Below, piece by piece: positions 1-11,408 of a stretch of 64,000 nt of DNA (its first letter is position 1; each line of letters begins with the position of its first letter). Source of the stretch: Pyrenochaeta sp. MPI-SDFR-AT-0127 (Eukaryota; Ascomycota; Dothideomycetes; Pleosporales; Cucurbitariaceae); assembly GCA_020747015.1 (NCBI GenBank), contig JAGTJM010000030.1:248001-312000 (forward strand), written 5' to 3'. The position numbers and the translations under genes are program-made. The notes under the pieces were generated by a model that had not been told where the DNA came from, ran no database searches, and worked only from the letters and a program-made list of their open reading frames with translations.

Positions 1-1062
1 CAAATTGAAGCTGCGACTGCCAGAGGGCTCTCCCGCCAAGTTTGTTAAGATCAGCGGCGCATTGCAAATCACAAAGCGAGCTACTGGAAGAGATGCCGAA
101 GCATCCTTGGGAGACTTGCGCTTCGGCGACAAGAGAGGTATGTTGAGGATACGATGTTACTGGTTGTAAGTCGCTAATCAAAAGCAGACATATTGGTGCA
201 ATTAGCTATCGCCCCAGATTCCGGCTCACCAGAGCAGCTTCCCCAAGACCCTTGGGAATCGATCGTGTCTGGTCTAGAGGCATTAGGCGGGCCGCTTGAT
301 CAAGACGACTCGCGCACCCTTAGCGTTGAGGAGGTGCCCCTAATACAGGCAGACCTAACTTACGGCGATATTCTCAGAGAAGGAACGCTCTCGCATCTGC
401 CAAGGCCGTCGCTTCTCGCTATTACACTACTACCATCGGGGCCAAAAAAGAGCCCCACTGGGCGGCCACCAACACCACCCATCCCACCCCATCCTCATGT
501 TGTACAACGTCGAATGGAATTGCTCACCTCAGATATGCTGACACGCGCACTAACCCTCGTCTCGCGCGGCCAACACGAACGAGCACACCACCTGCTCAAG
601 GAGACGAGAAGTATACTGAAGGGACTAGGCAAGGGAGGTCTTCCGCCTCTACCACCACCTGGTAACCGACGTAATGACGCTCCCAGTGCGACTGGCAGCA
701 CTGGAGACTCATCCCCTACTACCACCAGCAACAACGGCGACTTGCGCCCCAGAACGCCGTCACCACATGCAGACAGCCCCTTCACTCCTGCAGCGGGCAT
801 TGATGCGCGAACCATGCACGCGCTTGATGCCGAGCTCGAATCCAGCCTAGAATGGATCAACCACCCTGCAGTCTTTGGTCGGGATTCGCGCAAGGCGGTG
901 CTGCAGGCGATCGGCGTCATCTCATCTCAACGTGCATATACATTCAGATCGCCATCCGAGTCACTCTGGGCAGAGCGTATTACCGGCATCAAACGCCTGT
1001 CAGAACGTTCACGGGAGTGGCGCGAATCCGGCGACCAAGAGGCTCTCATGGAGGAAAATTGA
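1..1062 (+). CDS. VWA/Vwaint-type protein, 3' part only
   Basis: The gene enters from the left edge, so start and N-terminus are missing. Two exons are visible, 1-137 and 188-1062, joined across a 50-nt GT..AG intron (138-187). The splice restores the peptide LRFGDKRDILVQL, which resembles the end of the beta-sandwich region after the VWA domain in fungal VWA/Hint/Vwaint proteins. The next ~130 residues are proline-rich, followed by a helical stretch starting near RRMELLTSDMLTRAL that I match to the Vwaint (VWA-interacting) domain, then a Ser/Thr/Pro-rich spacer and a conserved-looking C-terminus ending at TGA 1060-1062. Such proteins are poorly characterised and some carry a U-box or Hint module, but those parts would lie outside the window. 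The family assignment is moderately sure, the exon structure is strong, and the function is unknown. Confidence 0.7.
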
Positions 1063-3835
1063 TTTCGCCAATCCTTGGTTTTTTTTACAAATGTTTATGT
1101 ACACTGCGTACCATGTCACATCATACTCCGGGCATTCTCCTGTTTCTATTTCGGGCACGAATTTCCTCGGCGATTGATTATTAGGGGGTTGATTCATGTT
1201 CACCATTACCTGGGGCGGCTTCGTTCTTTTCTTCTGGTCTTACACTCTTGCTCGAATTTACGATACCTCTGCGGATTCCCCCGGTTTGCAAAATGGGTTC
1301 GCGCATCGCTATCTACTTGTCTATGTTATTAGGATACCACTTGCTTAGCGACTGAATTGATTATACGCACTTAGACGCATGAATAACTCATCCTTGTTAT
1401 ATTTACTACTGTATCATCCTCTCCTATGCGGGTCTACGCAAGCGCATGACCCTAGACCGCGACTCTGGGTCAATGTCATCCACTCTTACTCACAGCTACG
1501 CCTGCCTTCGGGCCGCGACTTATTGCCCGAGGGGGCATCAAACGCGACGCCCGGGAAATCGAAACGTGACTACGACATGTACACGCATACCATCTTTGAG
1601 CTTCAAGCTTACAGTCAATAACACAGAAAGCAGCCGCCGTACAAAGAGCAAGTCCCAAAGAACATAGCGCTTTCTCCATCGGATCCATTTCGCCATTGTC
1701 AATCTCCTCCGGGTAGCAACACAGGTACATAACGCATTCAGCACCATGCATATGCAGCAATGGCTTGACTGTACAGCCGCAAGGGTTACTCTCGGCCCTG
1801 TTGTGGATTTGCAGGCAGCGGATGTTTTCAGATGATGTACCGATAAGGGCGTTTAAGAAATCGAGCCATTAGCTCGCTTATCCGGCTAAGCCACTGGTTC
1901 TATGTCAGGCCATGTTGTATCACCAGAGATTCGTTTAAGCTTATAATATCCAAAAAGTCGCATCTTTGGGATGGAGATGAAATCGATTGCATTGCGCCAA
2001 ATGAAGCCCAACCGCCAGTGTCGGGTATTACCGTCGTATGCGGAGATCTACTTACCAGGTAAACTACACAGCATCTCCCTGCCTCTGTCCGAAGCAAGTG
2101 GGTTCAGTCAGTCCCAGCCTCACGGACAATCACCTAAGAATTGGCAAACGGTAACGGCGGGTATGCGACTGCAAATGTCACACCAACCTTTGCCTTTGAC
2201 GTCAGTATCTGCGCTGAGCAATGGCGACATTGTGTCCAAGTTATGTACAATTCTGATATTATACAAAGGTGACAGCACACTTCCCCACGCAGTTGTGGCG
2301 AAACAGCAAGGCTCTGATCAAACAAGAAATTCTGTCCAACAAGGGCATGAAACACGTCGCTCCCGCTCCTTCCCTCCTCGTGTCCTTACCTCCGTCCCCA
2401 AGTATCTTGTCAAACAACGAACTATGCAGGCCAGCCATGTCGATGGGATCTGCTCCGATGCACCCAAGTCATAAACTTCCCGAGTCAAGTTTCCTCCGAA
2501 CAATGGTTTCGGGGAGCAAGTGTTTGTGCCTTGCTTTGCTGCAGCATCATGCAGATGCAGGAACATTAGACCCCGCGTATATGAAACGGAGTTATATCGG
2601 CCGTCTTATCGCACCTGCAGATGCAGCTCTAATAACCCGGCCCCTGTTCGTTTCTTTTGCCTTCAAGCATCATTAAACTGTTCGCTTGGAGCCCGCACGC
2701 CCATCGTGTGCGGAGAGAAGGAAAAAAAACACACCGTAAAAAACAACTGCGACCCATTCCGCTGGAACTGTTGAGATGAACTTTGATCCAATGATTCGAG
2801 GATGGTATTTTGGTGTTCTCAGATCAAACACCACTCAACACGTACGAACCTGATCTCCTTTTTCGCACGACGGGGCTCCAAAAAAGCACCCACACTCGGG
2901 CAGCGCTCGATCGCCATTTCCGTCCCCCTGCCCCCGCCTATAATCCCAGCCTTCGAGTTCCGACCGCACGTGCGTTTGCTGGTTTGGCCTGAAGGATCTT
3001 TGGCGAGGCGAATGGGATTGCGGGCGGGTCGTCTAGCATCAGCCACAGCTAGATCCGGATTTGTCCTGACAGCAGGGGTTGCGCGATACACCGTGCAACG
3101 GCTATTCCGGTGTAGCTGCACCAGACTCGAAGCGAGCTGTGGGACCTAACGACAGGGTCTGTCAAAAGCTGGAAGGAGACTTTACGTTTAGGCTCTTAGG
3201 CTCCATGCAGGGAAAAAGGAAGCTGTCCTACGTCGGAGTGATGCAATCGTAATGCTGTGACAGGTCTTCGTTTTCTAACGAAGGCTTGGTGTAGCCTTGC
3301 TCAAACGCTCTTCTTTGTTTTCTACATGTCGATGGGAGAAAGAAATAATTCGTGCATGTCGATAGAACGTTTTCCGTCAAATGTTTGTTACCCCAACGCT
3401 TTTGGCCACTGGCTGTCTCCATTGGTACCTCGCAACCTGCACATCTTTCCCTTTTGCACGCACGTTTTGTCGTTTCCTGGAATCCTTCGCCTAATTCGTT
3501 TTGCTCCTCCCATAGTACACACATATATACGCTAAGAGGCCGGGACTTTTTACAACGGCGTCAGGCTAAGTCTTAATCCTGCACATCCTTCTCTTACTCG
3601 TCTGCCGCGCCTGGCCGCCAAAAGCAAACCTCCTAGGGAAATCCGCCGAGCCGCGCCCACGGCAGCGGGTTGCAAAGCCGTTGACCCCTTGGGTTAATAG
3701 CTACGAAAGATGGGTCTCAGAAGACGGACCCACTCTGTACACTATTGGATACTATGGCCTGACAGTGGGTTGAGAAAACAGCTTACCAAATCGTTTAGTG
3801 TGGAACGACAACCGCGTCTGTTGCTCATTGCGGGT
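1063..3835. other. gene-poor intergenic stretch
   Basis: No recognisable gene is seen on either strand in about 2.8 kb between the VWA-type gene and the transposon. The longest ORF (1971-2474, 167 codons) has no family resemblance, and overlapping ORFs of similar size occur in several frames, as expected by chance. There is no obvious tandem repeat or tRNA-like element. Confidence 0.5.
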
Positions 3836-3837
3836 TA
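3836..3837. repeat. TA target-site duplication, left
   Basis: A TA dinucleotide immediately precedes the left inverted repeat and matches the TA at 5625-5626. This is the duplication expected for Tc1/mariner-type insertion. Confidence 0.85.
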
Positions 3838-3930
3838 AGCTAGCGTACAGGGTAGTCGGCCACCCATGGAAGTCGTCCACCCCACCAAAACAACGATCAC
3901 GATTTCAACGCGCGATAACTCAACAACCAC
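3838..3930 (+). repeat. left terminal inverted repeat (93 bp)
   Basis: It begins AGCTAGCGTACAGGG. The reverse complement of 5532-5624 is identical over all 93 bases by direct comparison; the next bases inward differ. It probably carries the transposase binding site and promoter, because the ORF starts 9 nt further in. Confidence 0.95.
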
Positions 3931-3939
3931 GCTTTCAAA

Positions 3940-5529
3940 ATGGATAGCCGTGAGGCTGCTATACAAGCTGCTATTGCTGATCTCGATTCTGGTGTTTATA
4001 CTAGCCAGAGGCAGGCTGCCAAGGCGTACAATATCCCAAGGTCAACGCTGCAGGGCCGCCTCGAGGGCCGCACAAGTCGCGTTATTGCTCATCAACACCA
4101 GCAGCGATTATCACCTGTACAAGAGGAGTTTATTGTTCAATGGATACTTGAGGAGGACTCACGTGCTCAGCCTCCATCTCATGCGCGCGTGCGAGAGATG
4201 GCTACTCAAATCCTCCAGGCTAATGGCGATCATAATCCACTTGGCCACCAATGGATCTCAAACTTCTTATCGCGTCAACCACGAGTTGCCTCTATCGTCG
4301 GCCGATCGATTAATACCTTAAGAGCTGAGGCAGCAAGCCCTGCGCAGATCCTTACATTTCTTGAGCTATTCAATCGCGTTCGAATCGAGCTTGGTATCAG
4401 AGTAGAGGATATATGGAATATGGATGAGACTGGGATAGCACTGGGGGTATGTACAAATACTAGGGTGATTGGACGAGCTGGCAAGAAGAAGGCTTATAAT
4501 AGAGAACCAGGCAATCGCGAGTGGGTATCTATTATTGAGACCATCTCAGCTACAGGGCAATCTCTCCCATGCATGGTGATCTTTAAGGGACAGAGCCTCC
4601 AAACTACCTGGTTTCCAAGCCAGTCAGTTCCTGACTGGCTATATACTACGTCAAAGAATGGATGGACGTCATATGCGATTGGAGTTGAGTGGCTCAAGCG
4701 GATCTTTATCCCGTGTACAGCACCAGATCAAGATCGCTATCGGATGCTGATACTTGATGGCCATGGCTCCCATACTAATATAGAGTTCATGTGGCTCTGT
4801 AAGCAGAACAAGATTATTGCTCTCTATCTCCCTGCTCATACATCTCATGTCCTGCAGCCGCTGGATCTTGCTCCATTCTCTGTTGTCAAGTCAAGCTATC
4901 GCAGTCAGATACAAGCTCTCTCGGCTCTTGATGATGCAGCTCCAGTCAAAAAAGAACGCTTTATTAGCTCGTACTATCAAGCTCGTATAGATGGCCTATC
5001 TGAGCGCGTTATTCGAGCTGGTTGGAGAGCAGCAGGTCTCTGTCCTTATAACCCAGATCAAGTACTACGCTCATCTCAAGTCTCAGCACGAGCTGTTACT
5101 CCTCCGCTAGCTGCGCCGCCTAGATATATATCAGATCTATCGTTCAAGACTCCTCAAAGATCTCAAGATCTATATCAAGCTCAACAACAGCTTTTGCAAT
5201 CAGAATCTCTGTCTCGAAGTACTCGGTTCTTGCTTGGCAAGGCAGGCAAGGCTATTGCAATCGCAAATACTCGAGCAGCTCAACTCCAAGCTGCTAATCA
5301 ACGCCTCCAATATCAGCTAGAGCAGATCGAGGATAAACAATCAAGGAAGCGTGTTCGAGTTGATCCAAATGAAAACTTTAGCAACGCGGAAGCAATTAAG
5401 GCTGCAATAGATCGAGCTGCTACAGCTTCTGCTGCAGCAGCATCAAAGGACCCAGAGAAGGCTGCTGCAGCAGCAGCAGAAGCAGCAGCTTTGACTCTCC
5501 AATCCATGTGTACAGAGTTTCAAATATAA
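3940..5529 (+). CDS. pogo/Fot1-type DDE transposase
   Basis: A 529-residue, intron-free transposase of the pogo/Tigger branch. The N-terminus (about 1-50) is a psq-type helix-turn-helix (SQRQAAKAYNIPRSTLQGRL), and about 53-118 is a CENP-B-type DNA-binding domain. The DDE_1 catalytic domain follows: Asp162 in WNMDETGIALG, Asp273 in LILDGHGSHTN and Asp309 in HVLQPLDLAPF, a DD35D spacing with all three acidic residues present. The C-terminus is glutamine/lysine-rich coiled coil ending in an alanine-rich tract (about 490-520) built mostly from GCA/GCT codons. The ATG at 3940 is the first in frame after the inverted repeat and begins the helix-turn-helix. The enzyme would cut and paste the element into TA sites. 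Nothing suggests inactivation, and a role beyond transposition is not indicated. Confidence 0.95.
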   Translation: MDSREAAIQAAIADLDSGVYTSQRQAAKAYNIPRSTLQGRLEGRTSRVIAHQHQQRLSPVQEEFIVQWILEEDSRAQPPSHARVREMATQILQANGDHNPLGHQWISNFLSRQPRVASIVGRSINTLRAEAASPAQILTFLELFNRVRIELGIRVEDIWNMDETGIALGVCTNTRVIGRAGKKKAYNREPGNREWVSIIETISATGQSLPCMVIFKGQSLQTTWFPSQSVPDWLYTTSKNGWTSYAIGVEWLKRIFIPCTAPDQDRYRMLILDGHGSHTNIEFMWLCKQNKIIALYLPAHTSHVLQPLDLAPFSVVKSSYRSQIQALSALDDAAPVKKERFISSYYQARIDGLSERVIRAGWRAAGLCPYNPDQVLRSSQVSARAVTPPLAAPPRYISDLSFKTPQRSQDLYQAQQQLLQSESLSRSTRFLLGKAGKAIAIANTRAAQLQAANQRLQYQLEQIEDKQSRKRVRVDPNENFSNAEAIKAAIDRAATASAAAASKDPEKAAAAAAEAAALTLQSMCTEFQI

Positions 5530-5531
5530 TT

Positions 5532-5624
5532 GTGGTTGTTGAGTTATCGCGCGTTGAAATCGTGATCGTTGTTTTGGTGGGGTGGACGACTTCCATGGGT
5601 GGCCGACTACCCTGTACGCTAGCT
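5532..5624 (-). repeat. right terminal inverted repeat (93 bp)
   Basis: Exact reverse complement of 3838-3930. It starts two bases after the transposase stop codon, so transcription termination signals for the transposase must lie within or beyond it. Confidence 0.95.
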
Positions 5625-5626
5625 TA
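5625..5626. repeat. TA target-site duplication, right
   Basis: TA dinucleotide directly after the right inverted repeat, matching 3836-3837. Confidence 0.85.
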
Positions 5627-7926
5627 GGAAACGTCACATCCTTTTTAACTTTGAACATCGACATCTCCCGGATGCTCCCGCACTGCCGCCTCACTTGACC
5701 TCGAAAGCACGACAATCATCGCCAGGACCTCCCTTTCTGCGAAGCCTCCTCGCGCCCACTATGCCCAAGTCGAGTCAACCCTCTAGCCCCGAACATCGAC
5801 ATGTCTGCTCGGCGCAATCAACCCGTGTGACAAGAGGTGCGCTATTGAGGCGCTAGCAGATACCATGTCAACCTCCCTCGGATTGCTTCTTCGTTCAAAA
5901 CTCGTTCCACCACCACCGTTCCACTGCACCGGGTTCGCAAACACCCAATAGCTGAGCAGCGGAGCGCGATGAGGAAAGCCACAAACCGCCCCATCATCCG
6001 CAGTGCATCTTACACAAATCAAATGGTCATTTCTTATGCAGCGCAATACGGAAACAAGGGTTGAAAGGTTTGCATTTCCGTAACGGCTGTCTGCAAGTTC
6101 TAGGCATTTGACAGCTGCACCTTTCGGACCGATTTGGATGTCCCTCGGCGCACGGCACTTGAAGTAGGTTGCGGCCTTGCTCGTTGCTGCAGATTTTCCA
6201 AGGAATTTTGCTGTCAAATTGATCCATCAGCAGATTACCTTTCGAAGCACCCACAGGGACGGGGGTGCGAGGCAGAATCCGGGGTAAAGAACAGGCACAT
6301 AGCGTGGCAAAGTGCGGAGAGAATTGCTGATCTCACCGGTCTGTGTGTTTTCTTATCTATCCATGGCATGAGTCTCACCGGACGAATCGTCGGCTTCTGC
6401 ATCGAGATCGAGCGCGTCCCTCGAATCCAGCAGAAAGGTTGAGGCATATACCCAGATCCAATCAGTGCATTTAAATTCTCCGCAGTTACCTTGGTATGCT
6501 TGTACTGGATAGAAATCTGAGGCAACTATCCTTGCCTAGTCCTCAATGCCTTTGTCGCCGCAACTTGCTGTTTCCGTGTATTAGACCGTGAATGTGGGGC
6601 CTGATGCATACTGCATCACACAAAGAGCGCTGGGAGCAACCAACGCCGTTCATGGTAAGATTTGTGGTCAATAGCATGAGCTGTGTGTGCATTGTCCGTA
6701 CTTCGAGTATAGTGCCCTTGCTTATTTCGGTATGCAGCGCCTATCAGTTGTTCCAATGGTCATTCTCCAGATATAATATCGCACGTTGTAAGAATCAGAA
6801 ACACTCGCTCTCTCATGAAGACCGAAAGCCCAGCGTGAATCATATTGGTTTGAGGTCTTAGATGAAGTGTACTTGTGAGCTGCTGTGATTGGACCACTAT
6901 GAGCCTCATTTCTCGCACTAATGGTATTGAAATATGAATAGAGTTCAAAGAATTGACGGGATTGCAGCTCTATACTGGTTGCATGGTTTATATCCATGAG
7001 GGTTAACCGCTGTCAAAACATCCCTTGAAAAGTCTATCTGCTCAGACGGAACGATGTGAGTCCAGTTCATTGGATTTCATCTTCTCTCCACCACTATCAC
7101 TGTTTGTTTTTCAGTCTCAGACACATACTTTTTCTCGCTATTCTGCAGTGTTCCCGCCACACGTTGTGGGGCATGCAGGAGTCTCTTAGCTATCTCTCTC
7201 ATCTGAGCCCCTGGATCAAAATGTGTGGCCAAGTCAGAGTGCCTCTAGTGACTTTGAGACTCATCTCGAATCATGTACCAAGCTATATCTAAGCACAAAT
7301 AGACCTAGCCCACACGTAGATCTCAATATGAGGGGTGAAACAATAGACGCTTTTTCTTGGGCTGCATTATCAATGGTCAGGTTGCGGGTGTCATCATTTC
7401 GAACGTCACCCTGGAGACCTGCAGCACTGACAAATAAGATTGAAATATGGGATATCACCACAGATGATAGCGGGGAAGAATTGATTATGGGACAACTGAG
7501 CGCAAGGCAAGGGCATGTAGACCTGTATCTGGGTGTATGGTGGGGGGCACAAAATCTAGATCTATGTGCTGGTCCTCGGCAGACGCTGACTGATATATGT
7601 TTACAGTCGTGTATCGTCCAGCTTGAAGTCAAGGAGTGAGGAACTTCAGCAGTAATCAAATTATGAAAGGTTTCCCTATATACAATGGTGTGCCACTTAA
7701 AGGCCATCGTTGACTTGTAGGATCCGCTATTCACATGGCTATTTCCTGCATATACCAACCTGAAATATGCTACTGCGGCGAATTTGCTACCATATCATCA
7801 CTGGTTTTCATGTGAACTTGCTCCAAGACAAGAAGTCGAAGACCTTGATTATCTTAGGACATAGAGAATCTCAAGCCTCTTATTATGCCTTGAATATTGC
7901 ACTTCTATCATACCCTGATTATATAT
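5627..7926. other. gene-poor intergenic stretch right of the transposon
   Basis: About 2.3 kb without a recognisable gene. ORFs of up to 165 codons occur on both strands (for example 7261-7758 minus and 5783-6217 minus), but none shows a known motif and they overlap each other in different frames. No second transposon copy, terminal repeat or tRNA was seen. Confidence 0.5.
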
Positions 7927-9122
7927 CTAGTTTTCGAGCACATATCGATACCTCGCCTTACCGGCTTCCATATCAATCACTGCTTGATTCGCCTGCTTCA
8001 TACTTCGCTTCTGGATCCACGGCTTGACTTTCTGATCAGCCGCAATTTGTAGCATCTCAGCGATTTCGGCAGGCGAGCCAATAGCAGAGCCGCCAATCTT
8101 GATGCCGCCGCCGATGAGTGTGAAGGCGTTGATGGCGGGAAGATTTCCACCGTCGGGAGCGCTGAGATACGGATTAGTTGAGTATCATATATATGGTCAG
8201 GGGAAAACGTACCCAACCTGAATGAAAGTACCCTTCGTCTTGAGAAGAGCAAGATAATCGTTCAGCGGCATGTGTTGGCTCGACACTGTACAAACAATCA
8301 AGTCAAGTGACTGCGCGTTGTGCTTTACCCAATCTTTGTCCTCATCCGTCGCGATATACTGATCTGCGCCGAGCTTCAACACATCGTCGCGCTTTTCAGC
8401 TTTTCTTGAGATGCCAACGACCTTGTCAGCACCGAGAGCTTTTGCGAACAGAACGCCAAAATGTCCCAGTCCGCCCACACCGACAATTCCAACCGTCTTG
8501 CCAGGCCCACAGCCGTTCTGCTTGAGCGGAGAAAAGACAGTGATGCCACCACATAACATGGGCGCCGCATCGGCTGAGTCCAATCCCTCGGGGATATTCA
8601 ACACAAAGTGTCCGTTTGTGCGATTGTGGGTCGCATAGCCTCCATAACTCTTGCCCTCGCCTCTTGGATATACAGAGCCGTACGTGTTGATCGTCTCACG
8701 GTGGCAGTGATTCTCAAGTCCTTGTGAGCAATCTGGGCAGTCTTTTTGTAAGCAAGAGCGTGCTTGTGCGCCGACGCCGACTCGGGATCCCACTTTGATA
8801 TGTGTAACGTTCTTGCCAACCTTGACAGCTTTGCCGATGATCTCGTGGCCAACAACGCATGCTGTAGTTCCAAGTCAGTTTATCAAATATATTTCAGTTG
8901 AGCCGAGCAATTTAGGAATCGGATCGAAGACGTACGATATGGTGTAGGTGCCCAGCCTGACTTCAACATATGTAGGTCAGAACCGCAGATACCGCAATGC
9001 GAGATTTCGATGTCGACGTCGTCTTCAGTCCACTTCTTGGGCTCAAATTGGCCCCATTCCATATTGCCCTTGATGGAGTTTTCATCCTTTCCGAGCCATC
9101 CTTCGAAGTTTGTGTTCGCCAT
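7927..9122 (-). CDS. zinc-dependent alcohol dehydrogenase, cinnamyl-alcohol-dehydrogenase type
   Basis: A 356-residue medium-chain dehydrogenase. Three exons: 9122-8936, 8861-8213 and 8161-7927, with introns of 74 and 51 nt; all junctions keep frame. Catalytic zinc ligands are recognisable as Cys46 in GICGSDLH and the GHE motif (His68, Glu69). Structural zinc cysteines lie at 99, 104, 107 and 115. The nucleotide fold has a Gly-rich turn in GIVGVGGLGHFG, followed by SRKAEKRDD, which suits NADP(H). The family (yeast Adh6/Adh7-like) reversibly reduces aromatic and aliphatic aldehydes in the cytosol. The last exon ends GKARYRYVLEN, the usual C-terminus of the family. A TATATATAA-like sequence lies about 130 bp upstream on the minus strand (9249-9258). 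The physiological substrate cannot be told from sequence. Confidence 0.93.
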
Positions 9123-9750
9123 CGCGTGTAGTTTTGGTGCAGTTTCTGGTTTGTGGAGTAGGAATAGATGGGCAGTTGAGTGGGAGTATGAAATCTAGAA
9201 GGTGAGGTAGATAAGTTCAGATTTCTTGCCCAGACTATCCCCTATGACTTATATATATCAAGTACCATAGTTAACTCCGACCTCCGAAATGACGTTGGTG
9301 ATGGATTTTGTCGGTGAAGACACGACTTGTGCTGCATCTGGACATATCAATAAACGCCGATTGGCTGCTACATTCACTTGCAACCTCCGTCATAGATACC
9401 GGTACTTCTAAAACACTGTCGCCACTCTTGATACTAGTAGAAGCTGTGCGTCATGGACAAAGAAAATTCTACTGGGAGTGCTATCAGCCAGAAAAGCCTA
9501 GTGTCGGAGACACGATTGCTCCCATTGGCTGTTCCAATTCGGCGAACTTGCCAACGAAAACCGTACCTGCAACTGGCTGACACCGTAGATTTGAAATATC
9601 GGAGTTAAGAAGAAATTGAACTTCTTCTATATAGTGGGGGACTGGGTTAGCTCAGGTAAAAGCCGCGCCAGGGAGTGGTGATTCTGTACTTTAGCGGATT
9701 TAAGCAGGAGCCACCAAGTATACTCGCTGTACAATTAGAGTAGTCCTAGA
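9123..9750. promoter_or_regulatory. upstream region of the alcohol dehydrogenase
   Basis: This 628-bp gap lies between the ADH start (9122, minus) and the stop of the next minus-strand gene (9751). It should hold the ADH promoter; an AT-rich TATATATAA-like stretch at 9249-9258 (read on minus) is the only core-promoter candidate I see. No ORF here looks genuine. Confidence 0.4.
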
Positions 9751-11408
9751 TTACCTGAAGCGCTCAAACTTCTCCTCTTCCTCCATCCTTTGTGTGACTT
9801 TCTCAATTGTTTTCGCATCATACACATCTTCAAGCTTCTTGTCGCCTTTTAGTACCTCTTTCTCATGCTTTGTTGCCTCCTCTTTTGTCATAAGAACCAA
9901 CTCTCTCATGTTCAACAGACTGTTTTTCTGCCCAGGCGTTCTTTGATCAATGAAAGTCTCAGTAGGCTTGTGCCATCTCGTTAGATACAGGCGTGTAGAC
10001 AGACCGCTGATGATACTTCGTCCATTGTACACTTCTTCCACTAGGTAACCAACATCGTCTTGGGTGATTGGAATCTTGAGACCCAGCGCATCGTCGACAA
10101 AGAGGGCTCGAGCTAGGCGTTCTTCAGAACCTTGGAGAGCTCCAAGAATGCCGTCATACATCTTGTCGCGAGATTTAGAAGGCAAGTATTCCTGTGGGTA
10201 GCCGGCGATAGAGAGAATAACGTGGTTTGCAACTGCGAGACCGAAGATGGCTGGCATAGTTCCAAGCACAGGTAAAATCCGAACGCGAAAGTCTTTGAGT
10301 ACTCCCAATTCACCAACGTTGCCCTTTGCAAATTCTTCTTCAGCGAGGGGTTGAAGTTCGGCTTTTCCTGGGCCTGGTCTTTCTGTCGAAAAAACGACGG
10401 GTATGCCTTCTTTGACGCCTTGTAGTCGTAGCTTTCTTCTTGTGGACTTTGATAATGGATCGTCTGTACTCGCGGAGATGTCGCCAGTGAAAATCCTGGT
10501 AGGGTCTGACTTGCAGCCTGCGCCCATGGAGGAAATGACTTTGAGATTGTTTTTATAGCAGTATGCTAGTAGTGCGACTTTACTATCAATGTTGTCAATG
10601 GCATCAATCACAAAATCCGGCTTCTGTCCATTTAGGTCAGCTAACTGTGCGGCCGCACTCTGCTCGCTGAAGAGTTCATTTCGACACTCGAAGTGCGTCC
10701 ACGGCGTGATTTGTTCGAGTCGTTTGCGAAGGCAGTGCACCTTTGGAGTTCCCACATCAGCCAAGGTCGCTACGGCGTGACGGTTCAGTGACGATAATGT
10801 AACCTGGTCAAAATCGATGAGTCTGAGTTTAGAGCATCCCGAACGTGCGAGAGCTGCGGTTGCATGGGATCCGACGCCTCCACAGCCGACAACAACAACG
10901 AAGGCATTGCGCAGCTTTGCAAGTCCAGGGTCTGTGAGAAAAACTCTGTTCCTAGCAAGCTGCTCAAGAATGAGATCTGTATCTTAGTCAGATTCTGAGC
11001 AAATCTAATGCCAATTTAGCGATTTGATAAGCGTACCATCGTCGTAATCGCCTTTCCTTGCTCTTGCTGCCAACGCTACGCTCCGCTCGTCTTCTTTACT
11101 CGGAGCAAAGACGCTTGACGCAGCACCATATTCAGTCAACTGCCATGAATTAGCTTTATGTGGCTGTACAATGTAACTGGGCAATGGTGACACTGCCTCA
11201 ATCTCATATGGCACTGATTACTTACTCTTAACGCATGATGGTCATCGGTGATATCGGGTATTGATGCCTTCAGGTCCGCTACTCTGGTCATGCGTCTCGC
11301 TTTTTGAAAGCCTAATATCGCACTTGCGACTACGAACCCCGACACAGCAGCAGTTGTTATAAGCTGGGCATTTCGGGATTCGGTGGCCCGCGATATCCAA
11401 GTGGACAT
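9751..11408 (-). CDS. TCD1: tRNA threonylcarbamoyladenosine dehydratase (Tcd)
   Basis: A 503-residue E1-like ThiF-family protein. Three exons: 11408-11226, 11139-11037 and 10976-9751. The introns are 86 and 60 nt, and the splices yield HHALRLTEYGAAS and GDYDDDLILEQLARN, both matching family signatures. Residues about 15-35 form a hydrophobic N-terminal segment, fitting the outer-mitochondrial-membrane anchoring known for yeast Tcd1/Tcd2. The nucleotide-binding loop is VVGCGGVGSHA, followed by LRLIDFDQVTLSSLNRHA with the acidic and Arg residues typical of E1-like adenylation. The family cyclises the t6A37 modification of ANN-decoding tRNAs to ct6A, using ATP. The C-terminal ~60 residues are charged. 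It starts 406 bp from NUC1 in divergent orientation. The symbol is by family only, since yeast has two paralogues. Confidence 0.9.

Larger units (their letters stand above)
3838..5624 (+). mobile_element. Fot1/pogo-family DNA transposon, complete, 1787 bp
   Basis: A complete Tc1/mariner-superfamily element. It is bounded by perfect 93-bp terminal inverted repeats (3838-3930 and 5532-5624) and flanked by a TA target-site duplication (3836-3837 and 5625-5626). One uninterrupted 529-codon transposase ORF fills the space between the repeats: its ATG is 9 nt inside the left repeat and its stop 2 nt before the right one. Size, TA duplication and transposase type fit the Fot1/Molly/Pixie class of ascomycete elements. 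No frameshift, stop codon or repeat decay is visible, so the copy looks young and possibly still mobile. The insertion lies in non-coding DNA. Confidence 0.95.

Noticed and set aside
495..920. 141-codon minus-strand ORF inside the first gene
   Set aside because: It is antisense to a clearly coding frame and has no motif of its own.
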